Shown in pieces: positions 1 through 10,405 of a DNA stretch of 64,000 nucleotides; positions within the stretch are counted from its first letter, which is position 1; every line of letters begins with the position of its first letter. The DNA comes from Gavia stellata (lineage: Eukaryota; Chordata; Aves; Gaviiformes; Gaviidae). Position numbers and translations under genes: made by a program. A model generated the notes under the pieces. It was not told the DNA's origin. It did not search any database and was given only the letters and a program-made list of their open reading frames with translations. Location of the stretch: contig NC_082619.1 of NCBI RefSeq assembly GCF_030936135.1, positions 2,731,208 to 2,795,207 of the forward strand. Reading direction: 5' to 3'.

Positions 1-10
1 CTGGACACAG

Positions 11-3000
11 ATGCATCGATCCCTGCCAAGGAGCAGGGGGACCCGAAGTGTGTATCTGTGTGCTGCTTCAGTGCCAGGTAAGTGGGGCTCTGTGCCTGTG
101 GGACTGTGACCTTGAATCTGTCCTGCTCCCAGGGAAGCCCTGTCCCTGGTGGACATCCCTCCCCAGTGGGAGGGAGCCTGTGCAGTCTGTGGGTCACCCC
201 AGCAAGACACGAAGCCAATGAGCTCGGTGGTGTTAGCTCTGCTGGGCTGGAGAAGGCCATCCCTGACTTCGTGCGTTCTTCTTCGCCCCCCAGGCGCTGC
301 AGGCAGCTACTTCCTCAGGAAGATCCTTTGCACAAGTGGCATCTCCCTCCCCAGGTACAGTGCCACACAGCTGGGACCTGGCCCATTCTGCGCTGTGGCT
401 GTTTGCCACAGGACCTGGGTGGCTGAGCTGGCTGCCTTGGGACCACTGGGGCTCTGCAGGCAGAGATGCTGCTTTGCTTCCACCTAGAAAACAACCCAGA
501 CCCAACTCCCTGCCTGCTCTGAATTCAGCCCCACTTCTCTGCCTTGCCATGGGTTTGCTGGGGATGCACAATGCATGGCTGGCTGACCTGCCTTCAGTTC
601 CTAGCTGTGCCCTTGCCCAGCCCTGTGCTCTCCCTTGGTGTAGGGGAAGGAAGGGGTGAACTGGCTCTACTCAGCACTTCCCACTGCACTCACTTGTGAT
701 CTGCCTGCCCTGCCCCAGGCAGGGCTTGGAGCTGCTGGCCCCTGCCCTCCTGGTGACACTATCCCTCCTCTTGCAGGGGCTGTGTTCGCTACCAGGGAGG
801 GTCCCAGGAGCACTCTGTCCAGCCCAGCTCCTCTCGCCACGGCTTGTCCCAGCTGCGGAACGTGGCCTCTTCTGGTAAGCTTGCAGCCCTGCGCTGAAGA
901 GGATGGAGGGTCCTACACAGTGGGTTGGGGGCAGCTGCTGTCCTGGGCAGTGTGAGGGTTAGCAAGAGCTGGGCTGTATCTTCCTCTCTGCAGCCACGTC
1001 ACCGCAGTGGCTTGGGGCAGGCAACTTCCCCGATCCCCTGCCAGTGAGAAGCCCTTGTCTTGTCAAGTACCTTCCTCTTCCCAGATGCTATTAAGAAACA
1101 CCAGAAGAGCCTGTCTGCATGGTTCAGCCACCAGCCCAATGAAGAGAGGCAGTTCGGCCCTTCCTTCTCGCTGGACGCAGTCCACGTGGACCCAGTGATC
1201 CGGGAGAGCTCCCTGGAGGAGATCCTGAAGCCCTCACCTGACCTAACCATCCAGAACCAGCTCCAGCAGCCCTGCAGCCAGGTTATCAGCCTCCAGAACC
1301 TTTTCGACGTGGATGCCTGTGGGCGGCAGGTGAAGAATGTGGTGCTGTACGGCACTGTGGGCACAGGGAAAAGCACCCTCATCAAGAAGATGGTGGTGGA
1401 CTGGTGCCATGGTCGCCTACCCCGCTTTGAGCTGGTCATCCCCTTCTCCTGTGAGGACCTGTCCCATAGTCATGCCCCCATCTCCTTACGGCGCCTCATA
1501 ACCAAGAAGTACCAGCACCTCCGGGACGTGGTGCCAATGCTGGGCACTTCCAACCTCAAGGTGCTTTTCATCCTCAATGGCCTGGAGCGCCTCAACTTGG
1601 ACTTCCGGCTGGCTGGCACGGAGCTGTGCTGTGACCCCAATGAGCCTGTGCCTCCCTCTGCCATCGTGGTCAACCTGCTGCGAAAATACCTCCTGCCAGA
1701 GGTCAGTGTCTCACTCCAGCTCCTTCGTGCTGGAGAAAGGCTGGGGTGAGCCCTGGGGCATTGCAGGCATAGGCATTGTGCTAACTGCTTGTAGTCCAGC
1801 TTGGCTGTGAGCGAACAGCCAGCCTCTGCTCCTGGAGGGACTCACCAAGGTGGCCTTATGTCACTGTTACTGGTTTGTCTCTGGGAGATCTTTGGGCAGG
1901 CCTGGCAAGGCAAAGAAGGCTGTCTGCTGGGCTGTGGTCTTCCAGACTTGATATATGTCTAGTAGGGGATGGGGAAAACCCTTCTGTCCCCTCTGCCTGG
2001 GCCAGATTTGAACCAACACCCTTTGGGCAGCAGCTTCTTGACCCCCAGCCCCTGGGGTGGTGTGACCCTTGTGCCCCTATATGTGAGTTATGCACTTGGG
2101 ACCCTGCTGAGCTTAGATCAAACCTACAGAGGGAGCACCTCCAAACTCACCCAGCCCTCTGCTTCCAGGCCAGCATCATCGTCACCACGCGCCCATCAGC
2201 GGTGCGCCGGATCCCTGGCAAGTACGTGGGCCGCTATGCCGAGATCTGTGGCTTCTCAGACACCAACCTGCAGAAGCTGTATTTCCAGATGCGTCTCAGC
2301 CAGCCTGGCTGCAGTGGAAAGGACAGTGTGGGTAGCAGCTCAGGTGAGCAGGAAAACTTGGTAGAGATGTTGTCGAGGAACTTGGAGCGCCACAACCAAA
2401 TAGCTGCTGCCTGCTTCTTGCCCTCTTACTGCTGGCTGGTGTGCACCACGCTGCACTTCCTCTACTTCACCAGGACAGTGCCTCCCAGCCAGACCCTGAC
2501 TGGCATCTACACCAGCTTCCTGAGGCTCAACTTCAGCGGGGAGGTGCTGGACAGCACCGACCCCACCAACATCTCCATGATGAAGTACGTGGCCAAGGCG
2601 GTGGGCAAGCTGGCCTACGAAGGGGTGATGTCCCGCAAGACCTGCTTCTCAGAGGATGACCTGCAGCAGTGCTTTGAGGTGGAGATGAAGACTGAAAGTG
2701 AGCTCAACCTCCTGGAGGTCTTCCGCAGCGATGTCTTCCGCTTCTTCCTCACTCCATGTGTGCAGCCAGGCAAAGAGCACACCTTTGTCTTCACCATCCC
2801 TGCTATGCAGGAGTACCTGGCAGCCCTGTATGTGGTGCTGGGTGAGAAGAAGACCCTGGCACAGAGACTGGGGAAGGAGCTGTCAGAGATCATTGGGAAG
2901 GTGAGTGAAGATGTCGCTGTCGTCCTGAGTATCATCTCCAAGGTGCTGCCCTTGCGCTTCCTGCCAGTGCTCTTAAACCTGCTCAAAATCTTCCCTCGCT

Positions 3001-5339
3001 ACTTCTCCCGGCTGAGCGGTAAGGACCGGGATGCTATTGCCCACACCATGGCAGAGGAGCTATTCAAAGAGGAGGACTACTACAATGATGATGTCTTGGA
3101 TCAGATCAATTCCAGCATCCTGGGCATGGAGGGCCCCATGCGCCACCCTGATGAGGCCCCTGATGATGAGGTCTTTGAGCTCTTCCCCATCTTCATGGGT
3201 GGGATACTATCCCGCCGTAACCGTGCTATCCTGGAGCAGCTGGGCTGCTCTATCAAGAACCTGGCGGCCTTTGAGATCGCTAAGGCCATGAAGAAGACGG
3301 TCATCAGGAACAGCCGCAAGGGGCTTCCCCCCTCCGAGCTGATGGACTACCTCTTCTTCCTGCATGAGTTCCAGAATGAGCGCTTCACAGCTGAGGCCAT
3401 CCGCTCCCTCCGGACTGTCAACCTCTCATCTGTCAAGATGACCCCGCTCAAGTGCTCTGTACTGGCATCTGTCATGGGCACCACGTGCCACGAGGTGAAG
3501 GAGCTGAACCTGACCTCCTGCAACCTTGACACAAGCAGCTTGAGGATCCTCTTCCCTGTCCTGCTGCGATGCAAAGCTCTCCAGTGAGTACCACATTCTT
3601 CTGCCCTTGGGCAGTGCTCAAAAATTGGGCTCTCCCTCACCTCTGCCCATCACAGGGATACACTAGGAGCCCGAGCATGGCAAAGGCAGGGAAGGGCATG
3701 CATGCCCCTGTTTATTCTCGGTGCAGACCTGGGGGACTACAGCTTCCAACATGCAACGCTCCTTGAGCCTCCTTGCTAGGGCACTGCATGCTGGGATTTG
3801 CAGTCCTAGCACACCCTCCCGTAGGACTCTTTGGGCAGCTCTCTGCATCTGGTACCACAGGCTGGGCTGCCAGCTCCTCTGGCAGACCCAAGTCCCTCCC
3901 ATTGCTTGGCCCCGGAGCCACCCAGCATCCCCGTGTAGCTAGCTCTGCTGCTTCTAACTCTGGGCGGGAGATATGCCGCCCAAGGGTGGGAGTCTGGGCT
4001 GCGCAAAGGGATGGGTCCTGTTGCAGTCCATTTGTGGAACTGCAGTCTTCCTGTCGCCCAGGGGGTGGCGAGCCATGCTCAGCAGAGATGGACTTGGGTG
4101 TGCAGCGGGGCTGTGCAGCACTTCCTTCCTCCAGATGCGCAGGAAGGCTTGGTGGGGTCCTGATCCCTCCTCAGACCTTCACCCAACCCCTGCGGACCCT
4201 GCACCCTCTTCCCCTCCCTTGCTCCTGCTGGCATGGGCTCTGCTGGCTGCGGTTCCAGTGTGCTCCCTTTTGGAGAGGAAGCCTTGTGTGGCCTTGTCTG
4301 GGGACCCCGGGTAGGATGGTGATGGGGAGGGCCAAGGAAAATGGAGAGAGCAGGGTTGCCAGTCCCTTAGGTAACAGCCATTTTGGTCCTGCCACCCCCA
4401 TGTCTCTCTCTGCATCAGTCTGCAGCTCAACAGCCTGGGCTCTGATGCCTGCAAGGAAATACGTGACCTGCTCCTGCATGACAAGTGTGTGGTGAGCAAC
4501 CTGCGGTGAGTACTGCCTCTGTCCTTGCATGAAACTGTTTCTGATGCCCACCATGTGCCCTGGCCTTGGGCCCCCTGCCCAGCTTTGGCATTGCCCTGAG
4601 CTTCTGTGTCCACAGGCTGGCAAATAACCCCGTGGGCGAGCAGGGGGCACAATACCTGGCTGAGGCGCTGGCAGGCAACCGCTCGCTGACCCATTTGTCC
4701 CTGCTCCACACCGCACTGGGTGACCAGGGTGCCGAAGTCATTGCTCAGCACCTGGCCAAGAACCAGCACCTCCAGGAGCTCAACCTGGGCTACAACTCCC
4801 TGACTGACACAGCCGCCCTGCATGTGGTGGAGGTGGCCAAAAAGCACGCAACGCTGGACAAAGTGCAGTGAGTTCACTCTGCCCCATCTCTTCCCTCTTG
4901 CAGGCGATGCCTCTGACCCAGTGTCCCTCCCCACGGCAGCAAGCAGGGAGCCCTCCTCTGCCTCTGCGTCCTGCCTCCACGCCTCACAGTGTCTCTTGTT
5001 CCTTTTCTCTCATCCCACAGTCTGTACTTCAATGACATCAGTGAGGACGGCAAGCGGGCACTTCACAGCCTGCGCATGGACCGGGACGGCGTCAGAGCGC
5101 TGGTTTTCCTTACAGCAGGCACCGACGTCTCCGACTACTGGTCAAACATCCTGAACGTGGTGCAGAGGAACCTGCCTTTCTGGGACCGCGAGCGGGTTCG
5201 GCAGCACCTTGCCCTTATCCTGCAGGACCTGGAGAGCAGCCGGAGACAGACTGCCAACCCCTGGAGGAAAGCCAAGTTCCTACGAGTTGAGAGTGAGGTC
5301 AAGAAGATGCTGGGGAAACTGCAGCACGGGACCCTTTAA
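11..5339 (+). CDS. NLRX1: NLRX1, mitochondrial NLR family protein (8 coding exons, 971 aa)
   Basis: Exons read from splice sites and phase: 11-77, 294-354, 777-874, 1085-1701, 2169-3583, 4419-4505, 4616-4867, 5021-5339 (TAA). The joined frame is open for 971 codons; human NLRX1 is about 975. The first three exons give a basic, Ser/Arg-rich, acid-poor leader that fits mitochondrial import. A Walker A motif GTVGTGKS lies near residues 165-172 of the NACHT module. The Walker B-like segment [10 protein letters not shown] has Asn where canonical NLRs have Asp. The large exon carries the rest of NACHT and the helical part. The last exons carry leucine-rich repeats ([19 protein letters not shown]) and the C-terminal helical bundle. 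NLRX1 is known to modulate MAVS/RIG-I and TRAF6/NF-kB signalling and ROS at mitochondria. The ATG at 11 is the likely start, but no stop precedes it within the window, so an upstream exon or start cannot be excluded. The next gene begins 0.8 kb downstream. Confidence 0.93.
3734..3806. promoter_or_regulatory. Inverted pair of ZNF143/THAP11-like (SBS) motifs in NLRX1 intron 5
   Basis: Positions 3734-3759 read as an ACTACA...TCCAACATGCA motif. Positions 3781-3806, read on the minus strand, give ACTGCAAATCCCAGCATGCA. Both resemble the vertebrate SBS element ACTACAATTCCCAGCATGC bound by ZNF143 and THAP11. The two 26-bp arms match at 19 positions when one is reverse-complemented and are separated by 21 bp. 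They sit in the 835-bp intron between NLRX1 exons 5 and 6, so they could mark an internal promoter or a chromatin contact site. The second copy is the better match. Confidence 0.5.
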
Positions 5340-6066
5340 CCTGCTGTCCATCCACCCAGCCGGGGAGGGAGCTGAGCTGCTGGGGAGGAAACACTGGAGT
5401 GTGCCTCGGCAGCACATTCCCTGCGCCCTTATCCACGTGGAGATGCCTAGTGGTCGGGTGCTACCAAGGCTGTCAAAGGTGCTGGGTATGTAGGGTTCAG
5501 CCCTCATCTGTGGGCAAGGCTAAAGTGTGGGAGAACTGTACAGAGACCAGGCCAGGAGCAAACGGGACTTGTTCTTCTGGGCTTGTAGAGACGCAGCCCC
5601 TGCACCCCGGCCACTGCTGGCCCAGCCACGAGCCACAGCAGTGGCAGAGGGGCAGGACTCAGGCTTGCTTGTGAAACCTTTGGTAGCATTAAAGCGCACC
5701 GCTTTGTTTCCACTGAAGCACACTAGTGCCAAGACTCGATCTCCTCTCCGGGCCCTTCCTGGGGGAGGAATGTGGAGGCGCTAGTGCGGCCGTCCCTCCA
5801 ACAGTTGGAGTGGAGGGCTCTGGCCCTTCCCCATCTCACGGGGCTAGGATGGGGCAGCCCACTTCTGCTCCAGCCCATGCCGAACCAGTCAGTCTTCCCC
5901 ACCATGGGCTGCCTTTGCGGGCAGCTGGAAGCTGGAACACAAGGATCTGTTCCCAAGCTGGGTGTCCCAGGGTGCTGGTCCCTGCTCCCAGCTCTGCTGG
6001 GTGAGGGCTGGCAGTGCCCCGGGACTGGGAGAGCAGGGGAGATGTCGGGGCTGTTTAACCATTAAA
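5340..6066 (+). other. NLRX1: NLRX1 3' UTR and short NLRX1-PDZD3 gap
   Basis: Non-coding stretch after the NLRX1 stop. Two ATTAAA-type polyadenylation signals are present, at 5688-5693 and 6061-6066, so the 3' UTR could be about 0.35 or 0.75 kb. The second lies only about 85 bp before the proposed PDZD3 start. I see no RNA gene or repeat here. Confidence 0.5.
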
Positions 6067-6151
6067 CCTGGGGCGTCTTGGAAGAGGCGGGGACACTGGC
6101 TTCCCTGCCACTTCACCCTGTACCTTGCTCCCTCTCACATTCCCTGCAGCC

Positions 6152-9100
6152 ATGAAGCAAACAAAAGGTACGTGCCGGGGCAGTGGGGCTTCATCCTGCA
6201 GAAACCCTTCCACACATGCATGTCTCCAGGCCCTGCTTCTGCACAGAGCAAGGCAATGTCAGAGCCCAGGCAGGCCGTGGAAAGGAGCTAGAGGCATCCA
6301 GGAAAATGCAGATGGACATTGTGGGAGTGCTTGGCAGGAATCCCCTCTCCTTGAGTTTGCGGGTCCTTGTGCTGGAAGAGGTGGGGAGGCGTTTTATGGG
6401 GAGGTGTGCATCTGTCTCCATCTCCTGGCTCCAGCCAGCTCGCTGGGGCGCTGGTGACTCTTATCCCTCACTCAAAAGCCCCGTAAACCCCCAGCACTAA
6501 CATCCCTCTGCATCCGCCGCCTGGCCCTACTTTGCCCCCCGGTGCTACAGGACCCCGCTGGGCTGGGCAGTGGGTGCCCATTGGACCCAAGCAGCAGGTG
6601 TCCTTCTGCTTCGAAACGCAAGAGGAGACTGGTGGCGGGGCCAAGGGCTGAGCTGTGCCCAGGGAACGGGCTGTAGCTGGGGGGCAGAGGGGCCAGGAGG
6701 GCTGTGTGGACTCTACAAACCCACCTCACCTGGGGTGGCATGCTCAGCCTGAGAACGGACAACCCCTGAGTGCTCAAGAGCATGGGGTCTGCTCCCAGCC
6801 CGCCGCCTCCTGCACTGACCTCTCCTCTCCCTCTGCAGGGCTCGAGGGTGACAAGAAGTCCATCATGTAAGTGCCGAGTTCCCCCTGGCCGGGGGCTTCC
6901 GGGGGCTGGGGCGCGTCCTCAGCTGAGGTGGTGTGGGTCCCAGCTGCCAATCCCAGCCGCCTGCCCCAGGAAGGTCTTCCCTGAGCTGTTAGCTCAGGAG
7001 AGATGTGGGGGACAGTCCAAGAGGGACAACCCCTCCTGGCTTTCCCTAAGGAAAAGGAGGCATTGGAGCTGTGGCCCTAGCTGGCCCTTTCTGGGAGGAA
7101 CGGGGGTCACCACGGAAGGGCTGGGGAGAGCGTGGGGAAGGCCATGCTGCTGCACTAACGTGGCCTCTCCTGCCCTTTATCATTTCAGAAAATTTGAATT
7201 TAGCCCCAAAGATGGGATCGACAACCCTGCCTTGTCACTGGCTGAGGACATGGGTAAATACCCTCATCTCCCTGGGGCATCCCTGTGTCAGCATGGGGTT
7301 CTGGCAGCTGGGCATCACTGGGGTCCTGGGCTCTCTCATGCTGGAGAGCTGTGGGGAGGTGAACATGTAAGGCAGTGGGGATGGTGAGATCCCAGCCCGG
7401 GATGGGGTAGACAACCCATGTTAGGATCACTGCAGGGCCCTGCTCACGGGCTGTGCCCCCATGCAGATGGCGAGGGCGTGGGGGAGCCCCGCTTCTACCT
7501 CCTGAGCAAGGGCAGCACGGAGACCTTCGGCTTCTGCCTCCACGAGGAGCTGGGCTGCCAGGGCCACATCATCCGGCAGGTTGAGCTGGGGGGGCTGGCC
7601 CAGCGCAGGGGGCTGCAGGATGGGGACCGGCTCCTCCAGGTCAATGGCCACTTCGTGGACCACATGGACCACCGCAGGGTAAGCTGGGAGCACCCCGGGG
7701 CTGTGGGAACACCCAGGTCCTCCCCGGCCAGGGGCACCGAGGGTGCAGGAGCCCACTATACCCTGGGGCCCTGATCCCACAGGCTGTGGTTGGAGGGGCG
7801 CCCTGCCCGGGGTTCACAGCCTGGGTCCTTCCAGGTAGTGCAGAAGATCAAGGCCAGCGGGAACCAGGTCCTACTGGCGGTGCTGGATGGTGACTCCTAC
7901 GAAGCAGCCAAAGCCCTGGGCAGGGACCTGTCCCAGATGCTGCCAGCTGACATCCGCCCGCGCCTCTGCCACGTCACAAGGGACAAAAGCGGTTTTGGCT
8001 TCAGTGTGTCGGGTCCGGAAGGTAAAGCGGGCAGCGGGATGCCGGTGCCACGAGCCTCCTCAGTGCAGTGCCCTGCTCGCCCCAGACTGCCTCTTCTCCT
8101 CCCTGCAGGCATGAAGGGCACCTTCCAGCTGTCGGTGCGGCAGGACGGGCCAGCGGAGAGAGCAGGGGTGCCGTCAGGCTCCTGGCTCCTGGAGCTGAAT
8201 GGGACCAGCGTGAGGAGCTACTCGCATGCGCAGCTCGCCCGAAAGGTGCGTGCTCCCGGTGCAGGTGGGTGGGGAACTGGGGCTGACAACATCGCTGAAC
8301 GCCCTGCATTTCCCATCCAGCTTAAGCAGAGCGGCAGCAAGGTGACACTGCTGGTGGCGTCCAGTGCTGTGGAGGAGTTTTACCGCCTGCGGGGCCTCCG
8401 GGTCACAGCCTTCTTGGCGGACACCTCCTGGCTCCCCTTCAAGGTGCGGGAGCTGCACATGGTGAAGGGTCCAGCTGGCTACGGGTTTCTGCTCAAAGAG
8501 GATGACTGCAGCTCAGGGGCCACAGGTGAGGGGGCTGAGAGGGGCAGTCTGTACCTGAGCAAGGCACGTCTAAGGGTTGGGAATAGCTGCAAGCCCTGTG
8601 CCCACAGCAGGACCCTGTCCCCACCTGCACGCGGGGGTCAGCAATGCCAGTTCCCCTCTGGTTGAATGCCTCTGTGACCATCTCCCCACCCTCCCTCTCT
8701 CCCGCTGTGGCAGGCCAGTTCCTGTGGGATGTGGATGCAGGGCTGCCAGCCGAGCAGGCAGGCATGAAGGAAGGGGACCGTCTCCTGGCTGTGAACGGTG
8801 AGAGCATCGAGGGGCTGGACCACCAGCAGACGGTGCTCAGGATCCGTGCCCATGATGACCAGGTGACGCTGCTGGTCATCGACCCCGCTGGCGATGAGTT
8901 CTACCAGTCGGTAGGTTTTGGGGACCCAGCATGGTCCTGCCCTGGCTGGGGAACCCTGGGGTGCTGTGAGGCTGGATGATGGGAAGGGTGTCTTGCCCCC
9001 AGGCCTGCAGAGTGAGGTCCTCTCTAGGGGACCTGGCTTGCCGTGAAGCTCCAGGAGCTGTACGGATATCCCTCTTCTGCTCTTCCAGATCGGGCTATCC

Positions 9101-9558
9101 CCTCTGCTGTTCTTTGAGGACAGTGACCCTGCCTCAGGCTCCTGCACGCCCTCCCTGCCCTCTCCCAGTGGCTCCCCTGGACTCTGTCATGTTGAGGTGG
9201 GACCAAAGGGACCTGTCTCCTGGCTGGTGGCTGCTGCCAACAGTATAGGGATTGCACAGGTAACCTCTCTTGCCAGGCCCTGGCGGCAGTGCTGCTCACA
9301 GCCCGGCACTGCTCTGAGTCCTGGCACCCTCCTGCCCTGCCTGTCCTAGTAGTTCCCTGGCACCCGTGATGCTGGCAGGAAGGGGCTGCGTGGTCCCCTG
9401 GCCACAGCAGCCAGGCAGAAAGATGCCTCCAACCTGCCCGTGGGGCAAGGGTGGAGGTGTGGTGGGGTGGGTGGATGTGTGCTGCCCACAATGCCCCCAC
9501 TGTGTCCCCGCAGAGCCCGTGCCAGGAGGAGCAGAGGAGGCTGCATCAGGCGTTCTAG
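6152..9558 (+). CDS. PDZD3: PDZD3 (NHERF4/IKEPP), multi-PDZ scaffold (10 exons, about 420 aa)
   Basis: Proposed exons: 6152-6167, 6839-6866, 7189-7253, 7467-7678, 7835-8021, 8109-8245, 8321-8525, 8714-8910, 9089-9259, 9514-9558 (TAG). All junctions are GT-AG and in phase. Three PDZ domains are clear from their carboxylate-binding loops: TFGFCL (about residues 43-128), SGFGFSVS (about 150-235) and AGYGFLL (about 257-345). A fourth begins at GLCHVEVGPKG (about 380), but its loop reads PVSWLV and the frame ends 14 codons into the next exon, so PDZ4 looks truncated. The family scaffolds apical membrane proteins in gut and kidney, including guanylate cyclase C and phosphate and calcium transporters. 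The middle exons are secure. The two tiny 5' exons and the last exon are weaker: the ATG at 6152 has a good context (GCAGCCATGA), but another first exon could be used. Confidence 0.82.
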
Positions 9559-10198
9559 TGGCCCAGGGGCACCCTGCCTCTGTCCAGGCTCCCCCACACA
9601 GCGCCTCGACCCAGGCTACGTCCAGCCCATCGGTGCCCGGCTCCTGGGGGAGCACAGCACTGCTCAGCATGGCCGGTTGCACGCACAGCTGCTGTGTCTC
9701 TGTGCCCGCAACGGGGCTCTTGGCATCACACCTCCCGGAGACTCATCTCCATTGACCGAGGCTGGCTCCAAGCTTTTATTCACCATGACGGTGGCTTCTT
9801 GTAACCTGAGGACAGACCTGTGTCTTTGCCTCCCAGCTGCCTCCAGGGGTATCTAGGGACATTGTACTGAAGCCCTTACCTAGCTCCAGGCTCTGGGAGC
9901 TCCTGGCAGAGCCGAGGCACTGCCCTCCATGCCATGACCTCGGGGACTAGGGAGCCTGTGTCTTGGCTCAGCCCAGGTCTAGGCTTTGGAGCACTGTGGG
10001 AAGGAGAAAGGCAGCAGCGGAGACCGACAGGGTGCTGGAGGAACCCCCCCACCTCTCATCCTGTTGGCTCAGATCTGCACCTGCATGGACTTCTCTCTTG
10101 TGCTCCTCCTCTCATCCTCCCTGTGAACCTGTGGGCAGTGAGTGTCCGCCCTCCATCACAGCACTGTTCCTGCATCACGCATTTGGGGTGTGATTAAA
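9559..10198 (+). other. PDZD3: PDZD3 3' UTR with convergent CCDC153 tail
   Basis: No coding exon was recognised between the PDZD3 stop and the CCDC153 stop at 10406. An ATTAAA at 10193-10198 is the likely PDZD3 polyadenylation signal. On the opposite strand an AATAAA (plus-strand TTTATT at 9775-9780) could terminate CCDC153, in which case the two 3' UTRs overlap. Confidence 0.45.
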
Positions 10199-10405
10199 GG
10201 ACAAATCCACACTGCTGTTTGTGTAGGTAATGTTATGGAGAGGACTGTGACTCAGCAGTGCATCCCATGGTGAGACAGGACCCATCTTCTCTTACCTAGC
10301 CTGGGGCAGTTGGGGTGTTGGGCAGAGGATGTGGGAAGCTCTGCAGGTGTGCTGATAGGGAGGTAGGGGCTGAGAGCCTGTCCGGTCCTGGGGGTCCCCA
10401 GGGCA

